Positions 1 through 8,500 of a DNA stretch of 21,771 bases are shown one piece after another. The stretch's first letter is position 1, and each line of letters starts with the position of its first letter. The stretch lies in NCBI GenBank assembly GCA_020853255.1, contig JADYZI010000324.1, positions 1-21,771 of the forward strand. Reading direction: 5' to 3'. This stretch comes from Acidobacteriota bacterium (GTDB taxonomy: Bacteria > Acidobacteriota > Blastocatellia > Pyrinomonadales > Pyrinomonadaceae). Below the pieces are notes generated by a model, which ran no database searches, was not told where the DNA came from, and saw only the letters and a program-made list of their open reading frames with translations. The position numbers and the translations under genes were made by a program.

Positions 1-113
1 AATGTAAAGTTTGCTCCGTTTCATATCGCAAAATCATCCTTGCGTGTTAGAATCGGGTTTCTTGAATCACGATGTTCACAAGCAGATCGCAGTTAAAATA
101 ACATAGTTTTCAG
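1..113. other. Upstream leader, no gene seen
   Basis: I see no ORF that continues from the left edge into this stretch. An AT-rich patch near 91-105 could hold a -10 element for the gene at 114, but no -35 box at usual spacing and no strong Shine-Dalgarno sequence could be recognised. Confidence 0.4.
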
Positions 114-788
114 ATGAATAATATCGGACAGGCGGCTGCATTTTACGATCTTGAAGGAACTTTGGTAAGCACAAACCTTGTGCATACGCTGGCGTTTTAT
201 GCGAAACGGCAGCAAGGTTTGTGGCAAACAGCGAAGAAATCGGTGGGAACGCTGGCCAAGCTGCCGTTCTTTGGGGTCACCGATCTTTATTCGCGGAATG
301 TATTCAACGAAGTGTTTTTTCGCAGCTATGAAGGCTTCTCGCTCGATCGGCTGCGTTATTTCTCGGACGAATTGTTTGAGGAAGTTTTGAAGCCGGCGAT
401 ATTTTCAGGAACTCCGGAACTGATCGCGCAAGGCAAAAAGATCGGCCAGAGGCAGGTTGTGCTGACTGGGGCATTAGATTTCACTATTGACCGGTTGATG
501 GGATTTTTAGGGATCGATGACTATGTGGCCAATCGGCTTGAATTTGTGAACGGCTACGCGACCGGCCGCGTTCTGCCGCCGGTGATGGCATCAGCCACCA
601 AGGCGAAATGGATACGCGAATATGCCGAGCGGGAGAATATAAATTTGTCCGAATCTTACGCTTACTCCGATTCGATTTCCGATCTGCCGATGCTTTCGAT
701 AGTCGGCCATCCGGTTGCGGTGTGTCCTGATTTTAGGTTGAAACAGACAGCTCGGCAGCACGATTGGGCGATTTTGGATCTGAAATAA
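114..788 (+). CDS. HAD-superfamily (subfamily IB) phosphatase
   Basis: This 224-residue protein is a predicted cytoplasmic HAD-type phosphatase of the SerB-like IB group. Motif I is FYDLEGT at residues 10-16. The first Asp (12) is the expected nucleophile, and the usual second Asp is Glu (14), a variant I recall in HAD-IB proteins linked to lipid genes. VVLTGA near residue 120 fits motif II. A Lys in SATKAKW fits motif III, and YSDSISDLPML near the C-terminus supplies the metal-binding acidic motif. The length is normal for the family. No signal peptide is visible. The ATG lacks a strong Shine-Dalgarno sequence. The substrate cannot be read from sequence. HAD-IB enzymes often accompany acyltransferases, which would suit the lipid gene at 11889, but that link is inference. 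Confidence 0.85.
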   Translation: MNNIGQAAAFYDLEGTLVSTNLVHTLAFYAKRQQGLWQTAKKSVGTLAKLPFFGVTDLYSRNVFNEVFFRSYEGFSLDRLRYFSDELFEEVLKPAIFSGTPELIAQGKKIGQRQVVLTGALDFTIDRLMGFLGIDDYVANRLEFVNGYATGRVLPPVMASATKAKWIREYAERENINLSESYAYSDSISDLPMLSIVGHPVAVCPDFRLKQTARQHDWAILDLK

Positions 789-797
789 CTCCGTGCG

Positions 798-848
798 CTC
801 TGTGTTCTCTGTGGTGAAAACTTCTTCTTCACCACAGAGGACACAGAG
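798..848. repeat. CACAGAG-type inverted repeat (hairpin) between genes
   Basis: The arms lie at 798-818 and 828-848 and pair with one mismatch around a 9-base loop. The motif is a CACCACAGAG core with further ACACAGAG units. The same motif, with arms in the opposite arrangement, returns at 21001-21116. The element fills the gap between the HAD gene and the M28 gene. It could act as a hairpin terminator for the HAD transcript, but no T-run follows. The AGAGG near 853-857 is the closest thing to a Shine-Dalgarno for the next gene. Confidence 0.85.
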
Positions 849-871
849 GACACAGAGGTTTTGCACGCAAA

Positions 872-1855
872 ATGAGATTTATTTGGCGACAGAAATTTTG
901 GTTTGTTTTGGCGGTCTTGGCCGTCGCGGTTTCGGCACAGGTCGGTGTTGGAAGGCGAAACACTGCTTCCACGGGCCCGGCGTCGAAGATGTTCGATGCC
1001 GGACGGCTGCTGGGGGACATTCAGACGCTTTCGGCAGACGACATGGAAGGCCGTTCGGCGGACAGGCCGGCGATGAAGAAGGCCCGCGATTATGTTGAAA
1101 AGCGATTCAAGGAATCGGGGATCCAGCCGTTCGGTACCAGCTATCAGCAGAATTTCGATATTAAATTGCGTGGGACGACGGATGTCTTGAAAGGAGATAA
1201 TTTCGTCGGGCGGATCAAAGGAAAGAATTCGCCTGACAGGTACATTATTGTTACCGCGCATTACGATCATGTCGGCATCAATCGGGGCGAGATATATAAC
1301 GGGGCCGACGATAACGCTTCTGGCACGTCGGCGTTGTTCGCGATCGCGTCGTATTTCAAGAAGCACCAGCCGAAACATTCGCTGATCTTCGTCGCATTTG
1401 ACGCAGAAGAAAAAGGCTTGGTCGGGTCGCGGTATTTCGTGGCCAATTTGCCGGTGAAAAAAGAATCTATCTTGTTGAACATCAACATGGATATGATCTC
1501 GCGGAACGATAAAGGCGAACTTTACGCTACCGGCACATTTCAAAACCCGCAGCTAAAGCCGGTGCTCGAAGCCGTGCAGAAAAAGGCGGGCGTGAAACTG
1601 CTCCTCGGCCACGACGACCCAAAACTCGGCCGCGACGATTGGACGAATCAATCCGACCAGGGATCGTTCCACCGCGAAAAGATCCCGTTCATCTACTTCG
1701 GCGTCGAGGACCACAAAGACTACCACCGCCCAACCGACGATTTTGCAAACATCCAGCCGGAATTTTATGTCCGGGCGGTCGAGACGATCATCGAGGCGAT
1801 TGAGGCTTTTGATAAACGCTTAGGAGCGGGCAGGAAGGATGAACGAAGCGAATGA
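872..1855 (+). CDS. Secreted M28-family zinc metallopeptidase
   Basis: This 327-residue protein is a predicted exported aminopeptidase of family M28. A basic start followed by a hydrophobic segment (residues 9-22) is a signal peptide, with likely cleavage near SAQ. The zinc-binding set is complete: His130 in HYDHVG, Asp146 in GADDNASG, Glu179/Glu180 in DAEEKG, Asp207 in NMDMIS and His285 in YHRPTDD. It probably removes amino acids from peptides in the periplasm or outside the cell. The last 17 bases overlap the next small ORF, so it is the first gene of a run that continues into the restriction-modification genes. That coupling is probably positional rather than functional. Confidence 0.9.
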   Translation: MRFIWRQKFWFVLAVLAVAVSAQVGVGRRNTASTGPASKMFDAGRLLGDIQTLSADDMEGRSADRPAMKKARDYVEKRFKESGIQPFGTSYQQNFDIKLRGTTDVLKGDNFVGRIKGKNSPDRYIIVTAHYDHVGINRGEIYNGADDNASGTSALFAIASYFKKHQPKHSLIFVAFDAEEKGLVGSRYFVANLPVKKESILLNINMDMISRNDKGELYATGTFQNPQLKPVLEAVQKKAGVKLLLGHDDPKLGRDDWTNQSDQGSFHREKIPFIYFGVEDHKDYHRPTDDFANIQPEFYVRAVETIIEAIEAFDKRLGAGRKDERSE

Positions 1856-2039
1856 AACATCAATTAGGAATAGCAACGATCACCCTAAGGAATCGCTGAT
1901 CGAATTACTTCGCAGGTGTCCGATCGATGAGGAGACTTGGAAGATAATTCTGGATCGCCCGGATGATCCGCCGCGAGAAATTTCTTTTGACGATTTTAGA
2001 TTTGACGACGAAGCCGAAGAAAGCCCGGATGATCAATAA
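1839..2039 (+). CDS. Small, very acidic hypothetical protein ahead of mod
   Basis: I do not recognise this 66-residue protein. It has about 21 Asp/Glu against 8 Lys/Arg, a predicted net charge near -13, and an acidic tail rich in DD and EE pairs. The ATG follows a good Shine-Dalgarno (GCAGGAAGG). It overlaps the M28 gene by 17 bases and ends 5 bases before mod, so it looks translationally coupled to both. Possible roles are a control or inhibitor protein for the restriction system or a DNA-mimic-like partner. Nothing in the sequence decides between these. It could also be an unrelated ORF kept by chance. Confidence 0.6.
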   Translation: MNEANETSIRNSNDHPKESLIELLRRCPIDEETWKIILDRPDDPPREISFDDFRFDDEAEESPDDQ

Positions 2040-2044
2040 AAGAT

Positions 2045-3973
2045 ATGGCAAAGAGCAGGTACTCAGATCTGTCGAAGGATGAGCTGCTAAAAAAGATCGC
2101 GCAGCTTGAGAAGAAGCGCTACGGGCTTGTTTGGGAAGACAAGCCGGAAGAAGTTGCGGAGCGGTGTGAGCGCGAATTGCCGGTTCTTGTCCATCAGCCT
2201 GATAAGGAAATTGCCGAAGACCCTGACGGCCCGACGAATCTTTTGATCGAGGGCGATAATTACCACGCACTTTTTGCCCTGAATTTTACTCATCGAAGAA
2301 AGATCGACGTTATTTATATCGACCCGCCTTACAACACTGGAGCAAAGAATTGGACATACAACAATGCATTCGTTGATGCAAACGATCGTTATCGACACAG
2401 CAAATGGCTGTCGATGATGAGCAAACGTCTTCGCTTGGCTAAACCTCTTTTGACCGAGAACGGAATTATTTGTGTTGCCATCGACGACTATGAAGTTCCG
2501 CGACTTACAATTTTGCTTGAAGAGATTTTTGGCGAAGCAAATTATCTAGGAACCGTTCCTATTCGCAACAATCCATCGGGCCGGTCAACTGTACGGGGTT
2601 TCTCGGTTGCTCATGAATATGCTCTTTTTTTCGCAAAATCTGAGAAAGCTAGGATAAGCAGGCTTGAAAGAACCGAACAACAAATTGCTCGTTACGATCA
2701 TGAAGATTCGGTTAGCAAATATGAGTGGGTAAATTTTCGAAAGCATGGTGGAGCTAACGCCAATAGAACAGCAAGGAGGCGATTGTTTTATCCCATCTTC
2801 GCGAATGTCGACGGAAAGTTGCGAATTCCTAAGATGAATTGGAAGGATATATCATCTGAATGGGAAATCCTTGAAAGTCCCAAATCCAATGAAGAAGTGA
2901 TTTTTCCAATAAATGGAACTGGTGAAGAAAAAACATGGAAACGAAGCCATTTACGGGTGATTGATGAGCCAGACGAGTTTACAGTCCGTAAAGATCAAAA
3001 AGGAAATTTAGGAATCTATATCAAATCGCGGGTAGATTCATCAGGCATGCTTCCGCTAACTTGGTTTGATAAAGCAGAGTATTCTTCAACAGATTACGGA
3101 ACAAATTTATTAGCAAAGATTTTCGGTGCTACACAAGTGTTTTCTTATCCGAAGTCTTTGTTTGCAGTCATCGATTGTCTGAAAGTTGCAACTTCAAAAA
3201 AGGATGCTTTGATTTTGGATTTCTTCGCTGGTTCGGCGACCACGGGGCAAGCGGTGTTGGAAATGAACAAAGCTGACGGGGGCAAGCGCCGATTTATTCT
3301 TTCTACGAATAACGAGAATAAGATCGCTGAGGAAGTTTCATACGAACGTCTCAAACACGTCATAAACGGCAACGCGGGATTTGATACCTCAAAACAACTG
3401 GTATTTGAAACTAAGCTTAACCTGACTGCCATTAAGAATATAGAAAGCACTTTCGATCAAATCGAACAAATAATGGAAGAGCGGAGTGAGGAATTTGGGA
3501 AGTTCTCAACGAAAGTCGAAGACGAGTATCTTCGCGTTTACGGAGTGTTAGAAGATGATGACTCAAAGCGACCTGCAAACCTGAAATATTTCACGACGGA
3601 TTTTGTGCCCTTTGTTTTGACCGATAATGACAAGCGTGTTTTGGTTTCGCGGAGCACGGAATTACTTTGTATTGCGGAAGATACGTTCGAGAAGGTTGCG
3701 GCCTCGAAACGGAAAAACGAATGGGCGATATTTAAGAACGCTAAACACTCAATGGCGATCATCTATGACGAAGATGCCATCGACGACTGCATAGAAAAAC
3801 TGAACAAATTACAGCCAAAAGGCACGACGGCGATCTACGTATTCAGCTATGACAAGGATTACGATCTGGAAGATTTTGCCGGCCTGGCGAAGAGTGTAAA
3901 AGTTAAGATCAAAGCGATTCCCGAAGCGATACTGAACGTCTATCGCCGAAACGCCAAATTGCGCAAAAAATGA
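2045..3973 (+). CDS. mod: Type III restriction-modification DNA methyltransferase (Mod)
   Basis: This 642-residue protein is the site-specific methyltransferase and recognition subunit of a Type III restriction-modification system, probably making N6-methyladenine. The catalytic motif DPPYNTG lies at residues 93-99, before the SAM-binding motif FFAGSATTG near 392-400. That is the beta-class order typical of Type III Mod. The segment between them, roughly residues 180-390, should be the target-recognition domain and is visibly more AT-rich than its flanks. The N-terminus has a short charged helix (KDELLKKIAQLEKK) followed by the usual lead-in NLLIEGDNYHAL. The stop overlaps the start of res by 4 bases (ATGA), so the two are co-translated. 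Length is normal. I saw no simple-sequence tract of the kind that makes some Mod genes phase variable. Confidence 0.93.
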   Translation: MAKSRYSDLSKDELLKKIAQLEKKRYGLVWEDKPEEVAERCERELPVLVHQPDKEIAEDPDGPTNLLIEGDNYHALFALNFTHRRKIDVIYIDPPYNTGAKNWTYNNAFVDANDRYRHSKWLSMMSKRLRLAKPLLTENGIICVAIDDYEVPRLTILLEEIFGEANYLGTVPIRNNPSGRSTVRGFSVAHEYALFFAKSEKARISRLERTEQQIARYDHEDSVSKYEWVNFRKHGGANANRTARRRLFYPIFANVDGKLRIPKMNWKDISSEWEILESPKSNEEVIFPINGTGEEKTWKRSHLRVIDEPDEFTVRKDQKGNLGIYIKSRVDSSGMLPLTWFDKAEYSSTDYGTNLLAKIFGATQVFSYPKSLFAVIDCLKVATSKKDALILDFFAGSATTGQAVLEMNKADGGKRRFILSTNNENKIAEEVSYERLKHVINGNAGFDTSKQLVFETKLNLTAIKNIESTFDQIEQIMEERSEEFGKFSTKVEDEYLRVYGVLEDDDSKRPANLKYFTTDFVPFVLTDNDKRVLVSRSTELLCIAEDTFEKVAASKRKNEWAIFKNAKHSMAIIYDEDAIDDCIEKLNKLQPKGTTAIYVFSYDKDYDLEDFAGLAKSVKVKIKAIPEAILNVYRRNAKLRKK

Positions 3974-6816
3974 AGGACGTAAGATTTCAAAAAGATTATA
4001 TAAAGGAAATTGCCGATACAGCGGTGAGACTGCTGCAGGATAGATATCGCCCTCAAAGCACGATTATCTTTAAGGCGCCGACCGGCTCGGGCAAGACCTA
4101 TATGATCTCGCAAGCTCTTGCGGATATCGTCAAGGCAATTGGCGAGGAACTTGCATTCATCTGGATCTCTGTAAACTCTCTGCACGAACAAAGCCGCGAA
4201 AACCTTTCTCGCTATCTTGAAGACGAACGGCTGCTTGAGTGCATTTCGGTTGACGAGATTAACGACACCACCATCGAGCAAAACGAGATAGTTTTCTTCA
4301 ACTGGGAAAGCCTCATTAAAACTAATAACGTATTTCGGCTGGATAATGAGCGTGACTGGAACCTAAAGACAGTCTGCTCCAACACCAAAGAAGAAGGCCG
4401 AAAGATAGTCCTGATAATAGATGAAAGCCACCGGATCGCGAAAGCTGCAAAGGCTAAGGAAGTCATCGCCGAAATCGACCCGGCGCTGATAATCGAAATG
4501 ACCGCGACACCGAGTGAACTTTCGGGCAGTGTCATAGAAATCCCGCTCGGGGCAGTTATAGCCGAAGGAATGATAAAGAAAGAAGTTGTTATCAATCCAT
4601 ATGCGCCGGGCATGAGTGACGATGCCGGTATGCTCGACATCGCGTTAAGAAGGCGGCTAAAACTAAAAGACGCTTACAAAGCCCTTGGGAAGAATATCAA
4701 TCCACTTTTGCTTGTTCAGGTTCCTGACAAACGCGCAGGCGAAGCCTCAAATCCCGAAGATGAAATTATCGGATTGTTGGCAGATCGCAACCATACGACA
4801 AGCAAAGGCAACCTTGCGATCTGGCTTTCGGATAAGAAAGAGAATAGAGATCTGCTAGAGCTGAATGACAGTCCGGTTGACGTACTCATTTTCAAGCAAG
4901 CTATCGCTGTCGGTTGGGATTGTCCGCGGGCTGCCATATTGTTTCTTCAACGCGAATGGAGCACCGAGAATTATAGGTTCAATATTCAGACGCTTGGCCG
5001 CATCATGCGAATGCCGGAGCAGATTCATTACGACAAGGAACCTGAACTGAATGTTGGATACGTGTATACCGCCTCGCATAATTTTGACATCGTTGACGAA
5101 CTTGCTGGCGATTATGTTAGCGAACTCCAAATGGTGCGTGATGAAAATATCTATGAACGTCCGGTGAAGATCGTCTCGGAATTCATACGCAGGAAGGTTG
5201 AGCTAACACGTATATCGTCAGATTTCAAACAATGCGTTCTTCAGGCGGCATCGGAACTTGGTACAAAAGACTCGATCAATGCAAACGTCAAAGAAGTTCA
5301 GAAAAAGATAATGGTTGGCGGCTCAGTGAAAGAAATCGATAAAAAGCAGACTGTTGTTTTTGAGCGGGAATATGCCTATCGCAAGGGACAGAAGCAAATC
5401 TCAGATGATTACGGAAGATGGACTGTCGAACAAGCCAGACCGGAATACATGCCGAAAAGTTCATCCGGCGCCATTAAATCAGCGATTCGGTCATGGTTCA
5501 AAGACGCTTTTGACGATGGTGACGAAGATCGTATTGCAAGGGTAGTTACTCAAGGCAATAACCGCCCGAAGTTTGTTAACCTAATCGCGAGAGCAAAGGA
5601 GATCTACGGCAGTCTCCCCGACAAAGGAGATCAAATCGTTTCAAATGACGCTTGGGAAGTTCCTGAGGGAGTAAGTCTGTTCAAGGTCAATTATGCGCCC
5701 TTGGCAAAATCGAGAAAGTCAATATTAAAGGAACAAGCTTCACAGTCTTATTTCGTACGAGTTTCTGCTACCGGAAAGCCTGAGTTATCCAATCCAGAGG
5801 AGAAATTCATCGAGTTGTTGGAATCCAGTGACGACGAAACTCGGTGGTGGTTCAAGAATGGAGTTCGTGACAGTAAATATTTAGGCATCGGGTACAAGAA
5901 ACCGGATGGCCATCAGTACGGCTTTTACCCTGACTTCGTCATAAAGACAAAAAAGGAAGTCTTGATCGTTGAAATAAAAGACGACAAAGCGTTTGCAACG
6001 GACAATTTTCTTAAACTCCGTGCCGGAAAAGAATATTTAACCAAATACGCTCAAAAAGAGAAACTTCGATTCTTCGTTCTTTCACCCGACGACTTTGCCG
6101 AATTCTTCCGCCACATCGAGGATCAAAGCCTTGACAGTTTCAGATCATTATTTGAAGAAAGGCTGTTGCGGTGGGCGAAAAGTAGTCAGGTCGTACTCGA
6201 AAACAAGGCCGAAAAAACGGACGATGATTCAGAGCTTCTTAAATATTATGAAGATGAATTTGCCAAAGTTACGGCTGAACTGAAAGACGCTAACGCGAAA
6301 AAGGAACTCCTCGAAATTGATCTCCAGCAAGCGCAAGAAAACTTGAAGGCCATGGGGACAGCCGCGGAGAAAGAAAATAAAGGCGCTACAAGACGATTGG
6401 CGATTCCAACACCGTTCAATATCTGTGTGCTCGGAGAGGTTTCGAATGTTGACGCAATCACGCAGGAATTGCAGGCGTATTTTACGAAACATTCGGTCAA
6501 AACAAACGATTGGAGCGTGGATTTTGTTAACAACACGAAACTTAAGAACTCTAATGTGCTGAAGTCTTTGGTAAAAGGCCAAAGCAAATACGATCTTATA
6601 GTCACAGGTCAGATTTATCACCATGCCGGTAAGGGAAACGCAAAGTCAAACATCCTTTCGGAGCTTAAGAATGAGAAATATGTTCCTCATGTTGTGGGTG
6701 TTGAGCCAAAATCGCTCTTGACTCCGGATCGAGCAGTTGAGTCAGTTGATAATTATTTAGAGGTACGATATTTGGAAATTGGATCGCTGCCGCCCGCGAT
6801 TGCGGGCTCTCGGTGA
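3970..6816 (+). CDS. res: Type III restriction subunit (Res): SF2 helicase plus nuclease, with an extra C-terminal domain
   Basis: This 948-residue protein is the ATP-dependent translocating endonuclease partner of Mod. Helicase motifs are clear: Walker A APTGSGKT (36-43), DESH (151-154), TATP (178-181), VGWDCPRA (314-321) and QTLGRIMRMPE (340-350). The PD-(D/E)XK nuclease sits at about 609-670, with Asp655 in FYPDF and Glu668-Ile-Lys670 in VEIK. After it come a charged coiled-coil-like stretch (about 750-805) and a separate alpha/beta-looking segment (about 814-933) that I do not associate with ordinary Res. The last residues, after about 935, are encoded by a GCCCGC hairpin repeat that also precedes the stop, so the natural C-terminus has probably been altered. 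Confidence 0.93.
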   Translation: MKDVRFQKDYIKEIADTAVRLLQDRYRPQSTIIFKAPTGSGKTYMISQALADIVKAIGEELAFIWISVNSLHEQSRENLSRYLEDERLLECISVDEINDTTIEQNEIVFFNWESLIKTNNVFRLDNERDWNLKTVCSNTKEEGRKIVLIIDESHRIAKAAKAKEVIAEIDPALIIEMTATPSELSGSVIEIPLGAVIAEGMIKKEVVINPYAPGMSDDAGMLDIALRRRLKLKDAYKALGKNINPLLLVQVPDKRAGEASNPEDEIIGLLADRNHTTSKGNLAIWLSDKKENRDLLELNDSPVDVLIFKQAIAVGWDCPRAAILFLQREWSTENYRFNIQTLGRIMRMPEQIHYDKEPELNVGYVYTASHNFDIVDELAGDYVSELQMVRDENIYERPVKIVSEFIRRKVELTRISSDFKQCVLQAASELGTKDSINANVKEVQKKIMVGGSVKEIDKKQTVVFEREYAYRKGQKQISDDYGRWTVEQARPEYMPKSSSGAIKSAIRSWFKDAFDDGDEDRIARVVTQGNNRPKFVNLIARAKEIYGSLPDKGDQIVSNDAWEVPEGVSLFKVNYAPLAKSRKSILKEQASQSYFVRVSATGKPELSNPEEKFIELLESSDDETRWWFKNGVRDSKYLGIGYKKPDGHQYGFYPDFVIKTKKEVLIVEIKDDKAFATDNFLKLRAGKEYLTKYAQKEKLRFFVLSPDDFAEFFRHIEDQSLDSFRSLFEERLLRWAKSSQVVLENKAEKTDDDSELLKYYEDEFAKVTAELKDANAKKELLEIDLQQAQENLKAMGTAAEKENKGATRRLAIPTPFNICVLGEVSNVDAITQELQAYFTKHSVKTNDWSVDFVNNTKLKNSNVLKSLVKGQSKYDLIVTGQIYHHAGKGNAKSNILSELKNEKYVPHVVGVEPKSLLTPDRAVESVDNYLEVRYLEIGSLPPAIAGSR
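6792..6807. repeat. GCCCGC/GCGGGC hairpin at the end of res
   Basis: Six-base arms at 6792-6797 and 6802-6807 flank a GATT loop. It is coding for the last residues of Res (PPAIAG). Related hairpins lie at 6863-6877, 16526-16540 and 16593-16608, so this is a REP-like element that has invaded the end of the gene. Confidence 0.75.
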
Positions 6817-6829
6817 TTTGAATGATGTT

Positions 6830-6849
6830 CCTAGGGCTCACGCCCTAGG
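6830..6849. repeat. CCTAGGGC hairpin in the res-larA gap
   Basis: Perfect 8-base arms (6830-6837 and 6842-6849) enclose TCAC. With the following hairpin it fills the 70-base gap. It could end the res transcript, although no U-tract follows. Confidence 0.7.
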
Positions 6850-6862
6850 CTTTATGCTGGTC

Positions 6863-6877
6863 GCCCGCTCTGCGGGC
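6863..6877. repeat. GCCCGC/GCGGGC hairpin upstream of the larA-like gene
   Basis: Arms at 6863-6868 and 6872-6877 enclose TCT. The left flank TCGCCCGC is shared with the copy at 16591-16608. It ends 9 bases before the ATG of the next gene and takes the place of a normal Shine-Dalgarno region. Confidence 0.75.
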
Positions 6878-6886
6878 TAAAAGAAT

Positions 6887-8488
6887 ATGGCACTAGCACT
6901 AAGACGCAAAACGCACGAATCGATCGTGTACATTGACAAGGACTCGGCGCCGCGGATCATGCCGAATGGGGAGGATTTTATCCTTGAGGACATTCCGGTG
7001 GGGACGCGGGTTATTTATCCGAATCCGCCGATCAAGGGTTTGCCCAATCGGGAAGCCGCCATTCGCTACGCGGTGAATCATCCGCTGGAGATGGAGCCGC
7101 TTTATGCGCTGCTTGGGCCGGGGATGCGGGTGACGATAGCGATGGACGACATCTCGCTGCCGCTGCCGCCGATGGCGTTGCCGGACATGCGGCAGACGAT
7201 GCTTGAGGTGGTGCTGGACATGTGCGCGGCGAACGGCGTGGACGACATTCATCTGATAATCGCCAACAGCCTGCACCGCAAGATGACAGCGTGGGAAATG
7301 AAGCGGATGGTAGGCTCGGCGATCTTTGATGAGTATTATCCCGACCGCTATTACAACCACGACGCCGAGGCCGATGACGAACTGGTCACACTCGGCCACA
7401 CGCGGCACAACGAGCCGCTACGGGTGAACAAACGAGCGATCGAGAGCGACTTGCTGATCTATCTGAACATCAACCTCGTCCCTATGGACGGCGGGCATAA
7501 ATCTGTCGCTGTCGGTTTGTGCGATTACGAATCTTTGCGGGCGCATCACGAGCCGCAGACGATCAGGGATTCGGATTCTTACATGGACCCGCCGAGATCG
7601 GTGCTCAATCATAAAGTGATTCGGCTCGGTAAGCTGGTCGATGAAAACTGCAAGGTCTTTCACATCGAAACCGCCCTGAACAACAAGATGTTCACCGAGG
7701 GCTACGACATCCTGACGCGGAACGAGGACGAGTTTTCGTTCATGGACAGGATGAAATGGGAAGCAATGAAGCGGACGTTTTCAAAACTTCCACGTGGTGC
7801 CCGGCGAAAGATGCTGCACGCTATCCCTGCACAGTATGAATTGATCGGATGCTACGCCGGTTTGACCGAACCGGTGCATGAAAAAATACTCGAACTCAAT
7901 TACCGGCAATACGAAATTCCGGTGAAAGGGCAGTGCGATATTTTGATCTCTGGCATACCGGATATTTCGCCGTATAACGTCTATTCGGCGTTAAACCCGC
8001 TACTGGTGCAGGTGATGGCGCTTGGGTATCACTTTAATATGTATCGCAACAAGCCGCTGCTGAGAAAAGGCGGCGTGATGGTTATAACGCATCCGTGCTT
8101 CGACGAGTTTGACCATAATTTCCACCCGTCATATATCGAATTTTTCCACCGGCTCCTGCCCGAATCGCGCGATGCTTTCTATCTCCGCGAAAAATACGAA
8201 CGGGAATTCGCCACCAACCCAGCCTACGTCGAAATGTACCGCCGCGGCAACGCCTATCACGGCGCCCACCCGTTCTTTATGTGGTACTGGGGCGAAAACG
8301 GCCGCCAACACGTAGGCAAAGTAATTGTAGCCGGTGCCGAAAACGCCCACGTCCCCGAAATGCTCGGCTGGGACCGCGCGGACAACCTGACCGAAGCCAT
8401 CGCCATGGCCCGGTCGTATATGGGCCGAAATGCAGAGATAACCATGCTCCACCAGCCTGTGATCGGGTTGTGTAATGTGACGGATTGA
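6887..8488 (+). CDS. LarA-like (DUF2088) nickel-pincer enzyme family protein
   Basis: This 533-residue protein belongs to the lactate racemase (LarA) superfamily but is about 100 residues longer than classical LarA. Matching landmarks are [10 protein letters not shown] (86-95) for the N-terminal DD-T-RP region, [11 protein letters not shown] with His130 (LarA His108), GGHKSVAVG with Lys205 (the lysine that binds the pincer cofactor in LarA), and His220/His221 (the LarA nickel His200). The spacing from Lys205 to His221 equals LarA 184 to 200. The stretch before the lysine, [10 protein letters not shown], is shorter than the usual PH...GFSGG-K, so the second catalytic His (LarA His174) is not evident. 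The reaction is therefore unknown. No cofactor-making larB, larC or larE lies in the window. A remnant of a second copy lies at 9311. Confidence 0.82.
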   Translation: MALALRRKTHESIVYIDKDSAPRIMPNGEDFILEDIPVGTRVIYPNPPIKGLPNREAAIRYAVNHPLEMEPLYALLGPGMRVTIAMDDISLPLPPMALPDMRQTMLEVVLDMCAANGVDDIHLIIANSLHRKMTAWEMKRMVGSAIFDEYYPDRYYNHDAEADDELVTLGHTRHNEPLRVNKRAIESDLLIYLNINLVPMDGGHKSVAVGLCDYESLRAHHEPQTIRDSDSYMDPPRSVLNHKVIRLGKLVDENCKVFHIETALNNKMFTEGYDILTRNEDEFSFMDRMKWEAMKRTFSKLPRGARRKMLHAIPAQYELIGCYAGLTEPVHEKILELNYRQYEIPVKGQCDILISGIPDISPYNVYSALNPLLVQVMALGYHFNMYRNKPLLRKGGVMVITHPCFDEFDHNFHPSYIEFFHRLLPESRDAFYLREKYEREFATNPAYVEMYRRGNAYHGAHPFFMWYWGENGRQHVGKVIVAGAENAHVPEMLGWDRADNLTEAIAMARSYMGRNAEITMLHQPVIGLCNVTD

Positions 8489-8500
8489 GCTTTGCGAGTA

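Noticed and set aside
62..99. Sigma-70 promoter for the HAD gene
   Set aside because: TTGAAT and TAAAAT are 26 bases apart, too far for a normal promoter, and no better pair was found.
662..1543. Long minus-strand frame of 293 codons
   Set aside because: It runs antisense to the end of the HAD gene and to M28, whose zinc motifs are complete. Its peptide is Arg-rich and partly encoded by the CACAGAG repeat.
2045..6816. BREX, DISARM or similar multi-gene defence system
   Set aside because: Only a beta-class methyltransferase and a helicase-nuclease are present, in the overlapping mod-res order of a plain Type III restriction-modification pair.
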